Positions 10,616 to 23,391 are shown, numbered from the stretch's first letter. The stretch: DNA of 64,000 bases from Gluconobacter wancherniae NBRC 103581 (GCF_007988885.1 NZ_BJUZ01000001.1:1426001-1490000), one strand, 5' to 3'. The notes: generated by a model not told the origin, from the letters alone. Made by a program: numbers and translations.

Positions 10616-11497
10616 ATGGCAAGCAGCACTCAGCATCGTTTCGAAACAGCGTCCGCTCCGGGCAAGGCCTTACTTCAGGCTACGGCCATCAGTGGTCTGC
10701 TTCTGATGTCGGGGTGCTCGTATTTCTCGAACCATGCCTCACATCAGGCGCCCAAAATGGCGGATGCAGAGACCCTGTACAATTATGGCATCGATGCTTT
10801 GCATTCCGGCCATTATGAAGTGGCGGGGGGTGAATTCGAGCTTTTACAGCAGAATTATCCCTATTCCGGCTACACCGGCAACGCAGAACTGATGGAAGGC
10901 TACGCCTACTATCTTCAGAGCGAATATGCCCTGTCAGTCCAGCAGCTTGAGCGCTACCTGCAGCTTCACCCGACAAGCCCTGATGCCGCATACGCTTTCT
11001 ACCTGCGCGCACTGTGCTTCTACGAACAGATTGCGAGCGTCCAGCGCGACCAGCAGGGTACGGTAGAAGCGCTCGAAGCACTCGAGGAAGTCGTTACGCG
11101 CTTCCCGCAGACAGCTTACGCTCGTGATGCGCAGCTCAAGATCGATCTATGCCGCGATCATCTTGCCGGCAAAGAAATGCTCGTAGGTCGTGCATATCAG
11201 CAGCAGCGCAATTACGAGGCTGCCCTAAACCGCTATCAGCGCGTCGTGCAAGACTTCCAGACGACAAACCACGCTGCAGAAGCTCTGGAGCGACTGGTGG
11301 AGGTTTATCTGGATCTGGGACTGAAGGACGAAGCCCGCAGAACTGCTGCGGTTCTCGGATACAACTACCCTGACAGCCAGTGGTACCGTTACGCATATGA
11401 AAACCTGCGTGACAACCACTTGCTCCAGAGTGATCTGAAGCGCCCGAACAGCAAGCCTCGTGGCTTTGTCACCCGCATGTGGGAATCCGTTTTTTAA
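10616..11497 (+). CDS. bamD: BamD, outer-membrane assembly lipoprotein
   Basis: TPR lipoprotein of the Bam complex that inserts beta-barrels in the outer membrane. The start at 10616 follows GGGAAGAGCAGG and yields a lipoprotein signal peptide with lipobox LMSGC (cysteine near residue 34). TPR-like helices follow (ETLYNYGIDALHSGHYEVA; QLERYLQLHPTSPDAAYA). 293 residues. It sits between lpxC and recN, a common alphaproteobacterial order. Confidence 0.93.
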   Translation: MASSTQHRFETASAPGKALLQATAISGLLLMSGCSYFSNHASHQAPKMADAETLYNYGIDALHSGHYEVAGGEFELLQQNYPYSGYTGNAELMEGYAYYLQSEYALSVQQLERYLQLHPTSPDAAYAFYLRALCFYEQIASVQRDQQGTVEALEALEEVVTRFPQTAYARDAQLKIDLCRDHLAGKEMLVGRAYQQQRNYEAALNRYQRVVQDFQTTNHAAEALERLVEVYLDLGLKDEARRTAAVLGYNYPDSQWYRYAYENLRDNHLLQSDLKRPNSKPRGFVTRMWESVF

Positions 11498-11542
11498 GGC
11501 ACAGCGTTTGACACGCACTCACATGCCACCAACATTCCCGTC

Positions 11543-15305
<3,763 letters not shown>

Positions 15306-15306
<1 letters not shown>

Positions 15307-15515
15307 AATTATTTGAGGGTGGCTGCCCGTGCGGAGCCACCCGCCGTGGGACACTCGTCATTGATTCCCACGAGACGTTTTGCCCGGACTGTGGCTCCCC
15401 ACTGTTTTATGATTACGCGGGAGGTCGCAATATCACCCTGACACTCGGTTCATTGGCTGCCCCTCTTGTGTTTCCCCCGGTGGAGCACAACGGAGCAGAA
15501 AATCGCCTTCCCTAG
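15306..15515 (+). pseudogene. Internally deleted GFA-family (glutathione-dependent formaldehyde-activating-like) gene
   Basis: Directly after ligA, a frame of about 69 codons reads EGGCPCGATRRG and then almost at once FCPDCGSPLFYDYAGGRNIT, followed by LTLGSLAAPLVFPP and a terminal NRLP. These are the N-terminal CxCG zinc site and the C-terminal CxxCGSPLFY plus LGSL ends of GFA-domain proteins. The middle of the family, about 50 residues with the CHC..C motif, is absent. An in-frame ATG exists only inside ligA (15267). It is most likely a remnant; a tiny zinc-ribbon protein is the alternative. Confidence 0.6.
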
Positions 15516-15647
15516 CTTTGCTAAGCTTCTGACCTCCCGGGTCACCCGACAGGCACCTAAAATGCCCACCGACAGAGCTGACATGTGTGACACGGGCAAG
15601 TCCCCCGATGGCGCAATCCGTCGGTTCTGGTCTATGATCAGACCCGC

Positions 15648-16994
15648 ATGTCTTTACCATCCCCCTCCCAGCATCTGATTGTTCTTTTCCTGCTGGGCCT
15701 GACCGCCATGGCCGCGCTGATCGCCGTCTCGGTCCTTATTTCCCTGTCCGAAATATCGTTTGCCGCTGCACGTGACGTCCGGCTGCGCGCCAAGGCAGAG
15801 GCTGGAGACAGACGTGCTGTCGCGTTTCTGAAGCTTCGCCGGAACAGCGGGCAGGTTATTACCGTTCTCCAGATCTGCCTGAATGCCGTGGGCGTGCTCG
15901 GCGGCGTCATTGGCGAATCGATGTTGAGCGATCCGCTTGGTGAAACTTTTATGGCAATAGGCCTTTCAGGCACGTTGGCCCACCAGATTGGATCTGTCTC
16001 CGCATTTGTGCTCGTGACCGGCCTTTTCGTTCTGTTTGCAGATCTGCTTCCAAAGCGCGTCGCCATGAACGCCCCAGACCGGGTCGCGCTCATGGTGGGC
16101 TGGTTCCCTGCTCTTGCACTCAAAGTGCTTTATCCCGCGGTCTGGGTTTTTTCAAAAATTTCGGACGTTCTTCTGCGGCTCATGCGTATCCCTGCTGCTG
16201 CCACCGTGGAGCCTGTTACCCCTGAGGACCTTCGGGCCATCCTCGCGGCCGGTACGGCATCTGGCGTCCTGCTGGAGCAGGAACATCAGATGATCCAGAA
16301 TGTTCTGGGTCTTCAGGATCGCTCCGTCACGTCGGCCATGACGCCTCGTGACGAGATCGTATATCTCGACGTACAGGAAAGTCTGGAAAGTCAGCGCGAC
16401 AAAGTCCGGGTCCGACCATATTCCCGCTATCCACTATGCGATGGCGGGCTAGACCGCGTTATTGGCTCCATCCGCGCCGAAGACGTTCTTGTGGCAGTCG
16501 TGGACGAACCTGGCACGCTCGATGCGACCACTCCGATTACGAGCCAGATTTTCAAAAGACGCCGCGATGTTCTCTCCCTGCCAGACACACTCAATCTGTG
16601 GGAAACACTCGCGCAGTTTGATGCGCATTCCGCAGGCTTCGCATTAATCGTTAATGAATACGGGCTTGTAGTAGGGCTGATCACTTACAAGGATATCATG
16701 GGTGCACTGATGGACGGGCTCGTAAGCCCGTTCGAGGAGCAGGCCATTGTTCGCCGTGATGAACATTCATGGCTGATTGATGGAGCAGCCCCCATCGGAG
16801 ATGTTATCCGTGAACTCGATATCCCTATGTTTGAAGACGCACAGAATTTTGACACCGTTGGCGGCTTTGTCATGAACAGGCTGCGGCGGATGGCAAGAAA
16901 AGCTGATCGGGTTGAGTCTTCAGGGTTTCGTTTTGAAGTGGTGGACGTCGAAGGCTTTCGTATCAATCAGCTTCTGGTTTCTCGCATACCATGA
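15648..16994 (+). CDS. CNNM/HlyC-CorC family CBS-domain membrane protein, PaeA/YtfL-like
   Basis: Inner-membrane protein with an N-terminal CNNM (DUF21) region of about four helices (SLSEISFAAARDVRLRAKAE), two CBS domains (about 205-330; SAMTPRDEIVYLD; VNEYGLVVGLITYKDIMGAL) and a C-terminal CorC_HlyC domain (about 360-448). The line-up resembles E. coli YtfL (PaeA), reported as a cadaverine/putrescine exporter, better than CorC; substrate here is inference. 448 residues. No partner gene is evident. Confidence 0.85.
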   Translation: MSLPSPSQHLIVLFLLGLTAMAALIAVSVLISLSEISFAAARDVRLRAKAEAGDRRAVAFLKLRRNSGQVITVLQICLNAVGVLGGVIGESMLSDPLGETFMAIGLSGTLAHQIGSVSAFVLVTGLFVLFADLLPKRVAMNAPDRVALMVGWFPALALKVLYPAVWVFSKISDVLLRLMRIPAAATVEPVTPEDLRAILAAGTASGVLLEQEHQMIQNVLGLQDRSVTSAMTPRDEIVYLDVQESLESQRDKVRVRPYSRYPLCDGGLDRVIGSIRAEDVLVAVVDEPGTLDATTPITSQIFKRRRDVLSLPDTLNLWETLAQFDAHSAGFALIVNEYGLVVGLITYKDIMGALMDGLVSPFEEQAIVRRDEHSWLIDGAAPIGDVIRELDIPMFEDAQNFDTVGGFVMNRLRRMARKADRVESSGFRFEVVDVEGFRINQLLVSRIP

Positions 16995-17033
16995 CGCTTC
17001 CCTAACAACGTGTTGCAAGACTAGGATGTGCAA

Positions 17034-18734
17034 ATGAAGCACATTCTTGTTCTTGCAACCCTGCTTTCCGCGGGAACCGTCTCTGGCGGCCCGGCGAGTG
17101 CTGCCTCTCTGGCTGAAATTGCCCGTGCTCATTACCATGCAGAATGGGCCGCTGACCCTGTCGATGCCACCATGGAAGGTGTGCATGATGGTGATGCACG
17201 TCTCAATGACGTTTCAGAGCAGTTTATTGCCACGCAGACACTCAGGCTCCATGCAGAACAGGAAGAACTTCAGGCACTCGACATGTCTGGTGCGTCGCTG
17301 CAAGAAAAAGATGACCGCGACATTCTGCTTGCCAGCCTGAAAGGTGAGCTCCTCCTGAACGAGGTCATAAAGCCTTATCGGCATGATCCAGACCATTACA
17401 TTTATCTTGTAACGAACTCGCTGTACGGGCTGATTGCACGTAACTACGCAACGCCTGAAGCACGCATGAAAGCGGCGATAGCGCGCCTCAGACAGTTTCC
17501 AGCCTTTTTGTCTGCCGCCCCCAGACAACTAGACCACGTACCAGCAGTTTTTATCGAAGTGGCGGATGAAGATCTTCTGGGCGCTCTGGGATTTATCGGC
17601 AACGATGTTCCTACGGCCTTTTCTGACGTCCATAATCCGCAATTGCAGAGTGAGCTGGCCAATGCTGGCCGTGATGCCGTGGCCGCCCTTCAGCATTTCC
17701 GGTCTTTTTTGTTGCAGCTGAAGCCGGATGGAAATTTCGTTCTTGGGCGCGAAGCAATGAAAACCCTGCTCGCAGCCGATATGGTGGATACCCCACCTGA
17801 GACAATCATCTCATTGGGTGAACAGAATCTGGAGAAAGACAGAGCAGATTTCCTACAAGTTGCAGCTCAAATAGATCCGAAGCATCCGATGAGCGCGTTG
17901 CAGGAGATCCGACAGGACCATCCCTCCCTCCAAAACCTCATTCCCACAGCGTTAAGCCAGTTGAAGGAATTGCAGGATTTTGTGATTGCCCACCACCTTG
18001 TAACGCTGCCATCGCTGGTTTTGCCCGAAGTCGTGGCGACACCGCCTTTCGAGCAGGCCCTTATTTCGGCCGCAACCGAATGGCCCGGACCATTCGAAAA
18101 AACGTTCCTGCCATCATTTTACGACATCACGCCGCCCTCCCCAGCCCTCACACCATTGCAGGCTGAAGAAGCCCTGGAGGATTTCAATCGCCCCGCGCTC
18201 CTGAACACCACCATTCACGAAGTTATGCCCGGTCATTTCGTGCAGGGGCTTTATCTGTATGCACATCCGGAGTGGTCGTTGATTCGCAGAGGCGCAAATT
18301 CCTACACCACAACGGAAGGATGGGCGCATTATGGCGAGCAGATGATGGTGGAACAGGGCGCAGATGATCACAGCCCCGCCCTTCACCTGATGCAATTACA
18401 GGATGCTGTGCTGCGTGATTGTCGCCTTCTGGTATCGTTTGGAATGCATATGCAGGGCATGTCCCTGCTGCAGGCGACACAGATGATGGAAACCCGTTGT
18501 TTTCAGTCACCGGCGGCAGCTTACAGGGAAGCACGGCGCGGTACCGTCGATCCGGGATATTTTTCCTATACATTGGGAAAACTGATGATCCTGAAACTCC
18601 GTAAAGATCTGCAGCAAAAACAGGGAAACAGCTTTTCACTACAGAAATTTCATGATGCCATTATGGGATCAGGCCTCGTACCGCTCAGAGCAATCCGCCG
18701 CGAGATGACAGGTCAGGACGGAGACCTCCTTTGA
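17034..18734 (+). CDS. DUF885 family secreted zinc-peptidase-like protein
   Basis: The start at 17034 follows AGGA seven bases upstream and gives a signal peptide (MKHILVLATLLSAG ... ASAA). 566 residues. The zinc-binding TIHEVMPGHFVQG motif (HExxxGH) near residue 400 is the DUF885 hallmark, with further TEGWAHYGEQMM downstream as a candidate third ligand region. Related proteins are thought to be metallocarboxypeptidases or dipeptidases; the substrate is unknown. Its stop overlaps the pncA start, implying coupling to a nicotinamidase, a pairing with no obvious biochemical logic. Confidence 0.85.
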   Translation: MKHILVLATLLSAGTVSGGPASAASLAEIARAHYHAEWAADPVDATMEGVHDGDARLNDVSEQFIATQTLRLHAEQEELQALDMSGASLQEKDDRDILLASLKGELLLNEVIKPYRHDPDHYIYLVTNSLYGLIARNYATPEARMKAAIARLRQFPAFLSAAPRQLDHVPAVFIEVADEDLLGALGFIGNDVPTAFSDVHNPQLQSELANAGRDAVAALQHFRSFLLQLKPDGNFVLGREAMKTLLAADMVDTPPETIISLGEQNLEKDRADFLQVAAQIDPKHPMSALQEIRQDHPSLQNLIPTALSQLKELQDFVIAHHLVTLPSLVLPEVVATPPFEQALISAATEWPGPFEKTFLPSFYDITPPSPALTPLQAEEALEDFNRPALLNTTIHEVMPGHFVQGLYLYAHPEWSLIRRGANSYTTTEGWAHYGEQMMVEQGADDHSPALHLMQLQDAVLRDCRLLVSFGMHMQGMSLLQATQMMETRCFQSPAAAYREARRGTVDPGYFSYTLGKLMILKLRKDLQQKQGNSFSLQKFHDAIMGSGLVPLRAIRREMTGQDGDLL

Positions 18735-19303
18735 TCATCACCGCGCATGATGCCCTGCTCATTATTGACGTGCAGAACGACTTTCTTGACGGTGGGGCCC
18801 TTGCTGTGCCGAACGGCACCGAAGTTGTTGAACCGATCAATAGACTGGCCCACGAGCCGTTCGGAGCGATTATCGCAAGTCAGGACTGGCACCCAGCGCG
18901 ACACTGCTCCTTCAAGGAACAAGGGGGCCCATGGCCGGTGCATTGTGTTGCAGGCACATCAGGGGCGAAATTTCCGCTGTTGCTGGATGAGCGTCCCATC
19001 ACACAGATCATACGGAAGGGTACATCCCCAAGTCGGGACAGTTACTCCGCTTTTCTGGATAATGACCGCGAGACAAAAACCGGTCTTGACGGGCTTTTGA
19101 AAAACCTCGGCATACAGCGAGTTTTCATCACGGGTGTGGCCTTGGATTACTGTGTCGCAGCAACAGCCTTCGACGCAGCGAATCTAGGCTACGAAGTCCA
19201 TGTCATCCCCGAAGCCTGCCGGTCGATCGCAGACGATTGCTCCGATCTTTTTTCAAAATTTGAGAAAGCTACGATTCGGCTAACCGACCTCGCGAAAATC
19301 TAA
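18731..19303 (+). CDS. pncA: Nicotinamidase (PncA type)
   Basis: Converts nicotinamide to nicotinate for NAD salvage. The catalytic triad is visible: Asp in LLIIDVQNDF, Lys in IIRKGTSP, Cys in GVALDYCVAAT. Metal ligands are in SQDWHPARHCSF and GPWPVHC. 190 residues, normal. The start is a TTG at 18731 preceded by GGAG and overlapping the stop of the DUF885 gene; no in-frame ATG lies near, so TTG is well supported. A hairpin terminator lies about 90 bases downstream. Confidence 0.93.
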   Translation: MIITAHDALLIIDVQNDFLDGGALAVPNGTEVVEPINRLAHEPFGAIIASQDWHPARHCSFKEQGGPWPVHCVAGTSGAKFPLLLDERPITQIIRKGTSPSRDSYSAFLDNDRETKTGLDGLLKNLGIQRVFITGVALDYCVAATAFDAANLGYEVHVIPEACRSIADDCSDLFSKFEKATIRLTDLAKI

Positions 19304-19390
19304 TTTTTTCTGAAGAACTTACCGAATCAGCTAAAGACCTGAGGCGCCGCAGGCGATACACGATTCGCAAGGGCGGACCCAGCTCTCAGA

Positions 19391-19419
19391 AAAAGCCAAT
19401 TGCCCGCATTCAGGGCAAT
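19391..19419 (-). terminator. Intrinsic terminator of the tRNA-Pro/tRNA-Arg transcript (possibly bidirectional)
   Basis: Inverted repeat ATTGCCC / GGGCAAT with a 7-base loop. On the minus strand it is followed by TGGCTTTTTC, a T-run for the tRNA transcript. On the plus strand a run of seven T lies 11 bases beyond (19432-19438), so it may also end the pncA transcript. Confidence 0.6.
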
Positions 19420-19471
19420 CAAACAATAAGGTTTTTTTCGTATTGGATCTGACGAGGAAAAAGCGCGAAGA

Positions 19472-19548
19472 TGGTGCGCCCTGATGGACTCGAACCATCG
19501 ACCCACAGCTTAGAAGGCTGTTGCTCTATCCAGCTGAGCTAAGGGCGC
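19472..19548 (-). tRNA. tRNA-Arg (anticodon TCT)
   Basis: Cloverleaf read on the minus strand: acceptor GCGCCCT with AGGGCGC, D-arm AGCTC..GAGC, anticodon loop CTTCTAA, T-arm GGTTCGAGTCC, CCA encoded. 77 bases. It lies 18 bases downstream of tRNA-Pro in the same direction and is probably co-transcribed with it. Confidence 0.96.
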
Positions 19549-19566
19549 AGCAATATCCTCTGTGAC

Positions 19567-19643
19567 TGGTCGGGGCGCCCGGACTCGAACCGGGGGCCTC
19601 TTGTACCCAAAACAAGCGCGCTACCAGGCTGCGCCACGCCCCG
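19567..19643 (-). tRNA. tRNA-Pro (anticodon TGG)
   Basis: Minus-strand cloverleaf with acceptor CGGGGCG pairing CGCCCCG, anticodon loop with TGG flanked by the CTTGT/ACAAG stem, T-loop GGTTCGAGTCC and encoded CCA. 77 bases. First gene of a two-tRNA unit. Confidence 0.96.
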
Positions 19644-19654
19644 AACCGAAGCGG

Positions 19655-19683
19655 AACCTAGGGGCTAAGTTCCGGATAAGCAA
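19655..19683 (-). promoter_or_regulatory. Candidate sigma-70 promoter for tRNA-Pro/tRNA-Arg
   Basis: On the minus strand TTGCTT, exactly 17 bases, then TAGGTT, with the -10 box ending 12 bases before the tRNA-Pro 5' end. Good spacing, imperfect boxes. Confidence 0.4.
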
Positions 19684-19693
19684 GAGGGTTTTT

Positions 19694-20218
19694 TCAATCT
19701 TCTTCGCTTCTTACGAGCGGAGGAACAAAAAGTGGTGCTGTATCCCACGGAAACAGCACCCAAGTATCCTGTGCGACCTCAGTTACGAAGTGATCGGTGT
19801 GTGGTTTTCCGTCAGGTTTTGCATACAGGCATGCAAAAACAGCCTTTGGCATCAGTTCGCGGACAAGCTTTGCCGTGATTCCAGAATCGACGAGATCGTC
19901 TACAATCAGAAAACCTTCTCCATCGCCAGCAGCAGGCGCAGGCTTCACAACCTTTGGCTTGTGCTGGGAGCCTTCTTCTTCGGCATAGCTGATGACGGAA
20001 ATGCTCTCGATAAGCCGGCATCCCATCTCACGACCGAGAATCGCAGCAGGAATGAGGCCGCCTCGCGTGATCGCAACGATCCCGCGGAACGGACCGTGTT
20101 CTTTCATCAAAGATGCAGCGAGCTGGCGTGCATCACGATGGAGCTGGTCCCATGTAACTGTAGCGTAGGTGATGGGCATGGATGGTTTCGCTGTCTGTGT
20201 GGCTGTCATGCTCATCAT
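19694..20218 (-). CDS. gpt: Xanthine (xanthine-guanine) phosphoribosyltransferase
   Basis: Purine salvage enzyme attaching xanthine/guanine to PRPP. 174 residues closely follow the E. coli Gpt pattern: YATVTWDQLHRDARQLA, GIVAITRGGLIPAAILGREM, the PRPP loop GFLIVDDLVDSGITAK, FACLYAKPDGKP, and the end DTWVLFPWDTAPLFVPP. The start region is ATG ATG AGC ATG with GGAGGG just before, so initiation could be at 20218 or 20215. Confidence 0.94.
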   Translation of the reverse strand: MMSMTATQTAKPSMPITYATVTWDQLHRDARQLAASLMKEHGPFRGIVAITRGGLIPAAILGREMGCRLIESISVISYAEEEGSQHKPKVVKPAPAAGDGEGFLIVDDLVDSGITAKLVRELMPKAVFACLYAKPDGKPHTDHFVTEVAQDTWVLFPWDTAPLFVPPLVRSEED

Positions 20219-20280
20219 CTGCCCTCCACAGCGCGATTTTGCAATAAACTTGCGTCACTGAATTGCCTATAGATACTCAA

Positions 20281-21507
20281 ATGACTGACCCGGCTTTACG
20301 CTCCCTCCCAGGCCTTCCGGCCCTTATCGTCGGAAGAATTTTCTCGCAGCTATCCGCGACCACGATGACCATCGCTATCGGGTGGCAGATCTACACGCTG
20401 ACACACAGCGTTGCCGCCCTTGGTTATCTGGGGCTGGTCCAGTTCCTGCCAATGGTTCCACTGACCTTCGTCTCTGGCCACGTTGCAGACCGCTTCAACC
20501 GGCGCACGATCGTTCTTCTCTGCCAGATCGTCGAAATCCTCAGCACGGCAGCTATTGCTCTTGCTGCATGGATGCATGCCCTGACCCCGATCATGATCTA
20601 TCTTTTCGCGGCGATGTATGGCGCGATCCGAAGCTTTGAAATGCCCTGCCAGCAGGCTTTCCTGCCAGCCATTGCCCCCCCGGCACTCCTGCCACGCGCT
20701 CAGGCTCTGATGTCGTCCCTGTTCATGACGGCTTCGATCGTAGGGCCGAGTCTCGGGGGGCTCCTGTACGGGCTGGGACCTTTTACCTGCTACAGCATTT
20801 CCACACTGGGCTTTGTCATTGCCTTTTGCGGCACACTTGCCCTGCGCCTGGATCACACCCCTCCCCCGAAAGCTCCCATCACGCTGGCATCCGTATTTGC
20901 TGGTATGGGATTTCTAAACAAACGTCGCGACCTTCTGGGCGCTATTTCAATGGATCTGTTTGCGGTCCTGCTGGGCGGGGCAACCGCGATGCTGCCGGTA
21001 TATGCTGACAGTATCCTGCATGTAGGCCCGGTTGGGCTTGGCCTGCTCCGCGCTGCACCCGCTATAGGCGCGCTGTTGATGTCATGGTGGCTCTCTACGC
21101 GCCCCCTCGGACGTCACGCAGGGCGCACCATGACGATTTCAGTCGTGGTGTTCGGAATTGCCACAATCGTCTTTGGTATCTCTCATGTTGCGTGGCTTTC
21201 GATTCTGGCACTGTTGGTTCTTGGGGCATCTGACGTCATCAGCATGGTGATTCGTGGATCGCTCATACAACTCGCTACGCCCGATTCGATGCGTGGACGC
21301 GTATCAGCAGTAAATGCCCTGTTCATTGGCTCGAGTAACCAGTTGGGCGAATTCGAAAGCGGAATGCTTGGAACGGCCATAGGCCCCGAAGCAGCGGTCG
21401 TCGCAGGCGGTATCGGGACAATCGTCGTCGCAATAACGTGGATCCCAATGTTCCCACGCCTGTGGAAGCTGGATAGACTGGAAGACGTAAAGCCTGAGGA
21501 AGTCTAA
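20281..21507 (+). CDS. MFS transporter, EntS-like (MFS_3)
   Basis: Twelve-helix major facilitator of 408 residues from ATG 20281. Loop 2-3 motif GHVADRFNRRTIVLLCQ, and the PDSMRGRVSAVNALFIGSSNQLGEFESG segment, which is typical of the EntS/MFS_3 branch. Members export siderophores or drugs or have unknown substrates. It is divergent from gpt with about 60 bases between. No biosynthetic neighbours hint at the cargo. Confidence 0.85.
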   Translation: MTDPALRSLPGLPALIVGRIFSQLSATTMTIAIGWQIYTLTHSVAALGYLGLVQFLPMVPLTFVSGHVADRFNRRTIVLLCQIVEILSTAAIALAAWMHALTPIMIYLFAAMYGAIRSFEMPCQQAFLPAIAPPALLPRAQALMSSLFMTASIVGPSLGGLLYGLGPFTCYSISTLGFVIAFCGTLALRLDHTPPPKAPITLASVFAGMGFLNKRRDLLGAISMDLFAVLLGGATAMLPVYADSILHVGPVGLGLLRAAPAIGALLMSWWLSTRPLGRHAGRTMTISVVVFGIATIVFGISHVAWLSILALLVLGASDVISMVIRGSLIQLATPDSMRGRVSAVNALFIGSSNQLGEFESGMLGTAIGPEAAVVAGGIGTIVVAITWIPMFPRLWKLDRLEDVKPEEV

Positions 21508-21540
21508 AAAACAAACAGCCTTTGCTCAGGCGAAGGCTGT
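21505..21540 (-). terminator. Intrinsic terminator for the first tRNA-Asn copy
   Basis: ACAGCCTT (21515-21522) pairs with AAGGCTGT (21533-21540) around a 10-base loop. Read on the minus strand the stem is followed by TTGTTTTTT, a proper T-tract. It sits between the convergent MFS gene stop and the tRNA-Asn 3' end. Confidence 0.75.
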
Positions 21541-21583
21541 GCTTCGTCTAAGGCTAGTACATATCAGTTTCATGAAAAAGCTG

Positions 21584-21659
21584 TGGCTCCCGAAGTAGGA
21601 CTCGAACCTACGACCCAGCGATTAACAGTCGCTTGCTCTACCAACTGAGCTATTCGGGA
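21584..21659 (-). tRNA. tRNA-Asn (anticodon GTT), copy 1
   Basis: Minus-strand cloverleaf: acceptor TCCCGAA/TTCGGGA, D-arm AGCTCAGTTGGTAGAGC, anticodon loop CTGTTAA, T-arm GTAGGTTCGAGTCCTAC, discriminator G, CCA encoded. 76 bases. Identical to the copy 230 bases away. Confidence 0.97.
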
Positions 21660-21671
21660 CCAGCGAGGGCT

Positions 21672-21700
21672 TATCTAGCCAAACGAGTTCGGCGGGTAAA
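21672..21700 (-). promoter_or_regulatory. Promoter of tRNA-Asn copy 1
   Basis: TTTACC, 17 bases, TAGATA on the minus strand, 12 bases before the mature 5' end. The same boxes and spacing recur before copy 2 although the spacer sequence differs, which supports function. Confidence 0.6.
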
Positions 21701-21813
21701 CCCCTTATACAAAGGTTTTTTTACACGGATTCCCTGCGAGATCTCTTTATTGCGCAGAAGACCTAAAAGCTCTTTAAAAAGCCATGTAAAAGCAAATTTT
21801 TAGGAGAAAAGGC

Positions 21814-21889
21814 TGGCTCCCGAAGTAGGACTCGAACCTACGACCCAGCGATTAACAGTCGCTTGCTCTACCAACTGAGCTATTCGGGA
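21814..21889 (-). tRNA. tRNA-Asn (anticodon GTT), copy 2
   Basis: Base-for-base the same 76-base gene as copy 1, encoded CCA included. Its own promoter lies upstream, so each copy looks like an independent unit. Confidence 0.97.
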
Positions 21890-21901
21890 CCAGCGAGGGC
21901 T

Positions 21902-21930
21902 TATCTAGCCAATGCTGCCGGGCGGGTAAA
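21902..21930 (-). promoter_or_regulatory. Promoter of tRNA-Asn copy 2
   Basis: TTTACC, 17 bases, TAGATA on the minus strand, at the same distance from the tRNA as in copy 1. Confidence 0.6.
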
Positions 21931-21988
21931 GCCCCCTCTCCCGGATTTTTTTACATTTCAGAGAAAATTTCGCGAAAAGCCTGATTAT

Positions 21989-22441
21989 TCAGAGGTTTTC
22001 ACGGCCTTTCGTCGCCAGAACATCAACGCGTTCGTTATTTTCATCGCCTGAATGTCCCTTGACCCACAGCCATTCGATATCGTGCGGCTTTGCTGCATCC
22101 AGAATACGGCGCCAAAGATCCATATTCGCAACAGGGTCGCCCGCAGCATTACGCCAGTTACGACGGACCCAGCCCGAGTGCCAGCGCGTAATTCCGTTTC
22201 TAAGATACTCGCTGTCAGTATGAAGCTGGACCTTGCAAGGACGTGTCAGAGCTTCCAGTGCCTCTGCCGCTGCAGTCAGTTCCATCCTGTTATTGGTTGT
22301 CTCAGGATGACCACCGAGCATTTCTCGCTCTTTGCCTTTGCACCGTAGGAGCACCCCCCATCCGCCTGGTCCAGGATTTGGCTTACAGCCACCATCCGTC
22401 CAGACTTGCACGAATGTCTGATCCGAATCAGTTTCAGACAT
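21989..22441 (-). CDS. rnhA: Ribonuclease HI
   Basis: Degrades RNA in RNA-DNA hybrids. Catalytic acidic residues are visible in [17 protein letters not shown] (Asp), [15 protein letters not shown] (Glu), [12 protein letters not shown] (Asp) and NNERVDVLA (Asp), with the flexible-loop histidine in WVKGHSGDE. The start at 22441 (150 residues) overlaps the thrB stop (TGATG). A longer frame from 22531 is only thrB shadow. Confidence 0.96.
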   Translation of the reverse strand: MSETDSDQTFVQVWTDGGCKPNPGPGGWGVLLRCKGKEREMLGGHPETTNNRMELTAAAEALEALTRPCKVQLHTDSEYLRNGITRWHSGWVRRNWRNAAGDPVANMDLWRRILDAAKPHDIEWLWVKGHSGDENNERVDVLATKGRENL

Positions 22442-23385
22442 CAGTGCCGCCCCTGAAAATGTCGTAACCGCCAGAGATACGCGAGCGGATCCTTCCGGGT
22501 TACGAGCGCGTTGGCGGGGGTATTGATCCAATCATAAAGTCTGGTCAGCAGAAAACGCATCGCAGCCCCCTGACACAGGATCGGAAGCGCATTTTTCTCA
22601 GCGGCAGACAATGGGCGGACTGCTTCATATCCTTCCAAAAGAGCCATAAAGAACGCAGAGTTAAAAATACGCTCATCCGTGAACGTCCATGCGTTGAGAC
22701 AGATCGCCAGATCATACGCAAGGAAGTCGGTGCATGCGAAATAGAAGTCAATCAGACCAGATACCTGCCCGTCCCTGAAAAACACATTATCAGGGAATAG
22801 GTCCGCATGGATTTGTCCCGTAGGGAGTGCATCCTTCGCAGGCCATTCAGCAACGATCCGTTCCAAACCCTGCTCCAACTCAGATGTAAGGCCCGGCAGA
22901 ATCGTATCGCCCGTTCCACTGCAGCTTCGAAGGAGCGGTCCCCATGCGTCAGGTGCAAGAGCATTTCGACGCGTGGCACTATAGCCTTTGCCAGCAAGAT
23001 GCAGCTTCGCAAGCGCCGCACCGAGTTCCCGGCAAAGCCCCTCATCCAGAACAGACGCAGATACACCGGGAAGAAACGTGGTGATTGCCGTTGGCCGTCC
23101 CGCAAGAATCTTCAGGGGTTTCCCCTCCCGGTCATTCACCGGGAGAGGGCATGTCAGCCCTGCTTGGGCCAAATGCTGCATGAGCCCCAGAAACCACGGC
23201 AGTTCCGATGCCTGAACGCGACGCTCGAACAGGGTGAGAATAAAATCCCCCTGCGTTGTCCGCAGGAGAAAGTTACTGTTCTCAACGCCTTCAGCAATCC
23301 CGTGAAACGAGACAAGCTGACCTATGTCGTATGTGGCAAGAAACGCCTCAAGCGTCTCGGCCGCCAGTTCCGTATAGACGGCCAC
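22441..23385 (-). CDS. thrB: Homoserine kinase (ThrB, aminoglycoside-phosphotransferase fold)
   Basis: Phosphorylates homoserine for threonine synthesis. It is the alphaproteobacterial APH-fold form: N-terminal [20 protein letters not shown], catalytic loop [13 protein letters not shown], metal site [13 protein letters not shown]. 314 residues from a GTG start at 23385, six bases after the ispH stop. ispH-thrB-rnhA form one tight minus-strand unit, an order common in alphaproteobacteria. Confidence 0.94.
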   Translation of the reverse strand: MAVYTELAAETLEAFLATYDIGQLVSFHGIAEGVENSNFLLRTTQGDFILTLFERRVQASELPWFLGLMQHLAQAGLTCPLPVNDREGKPLKILAGRPTAITTFLPGVSASVLDEGLCRELGAALAKLHLAGKGYSATRRNALAPDAWGPLLRSCSGTGDTILPGLTSELEQGLERIVAEWPAKDALPTGQIHADLFPDNVFFRDGQVSGLIDFYFACTDFLAYDLAICLNAWTFTDERIFNSAFFMALLEGYEAVRPLSAAEKNALPILCQGAAMRFLLTRLYDWINTPANALVTRKDPLAYLWRLRHFQGRH

Positions 23386-23391
23386 GACAGA

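Larger units (their letters stand above)
21584..21912. repeat. Direct repeat of 99 bases containing tRNA-Asn plus -10 region
   Basis: 21584-21682 and 21814-21912 are identical, covering the tRNA, its 12-base leader and the -10 box. After that the spacers diverge but the GGGTAAA block with the -35 box is again shared. The unit repeats at a 230-base offset. Confidence 0.9.

Noticed and set aside
19562-20272. 236-codon plus-strand frame over tRNA-Pro and gpt
   Set aside because: It starts inside tRNA-Pro and runs antisense through gpt; no family features.
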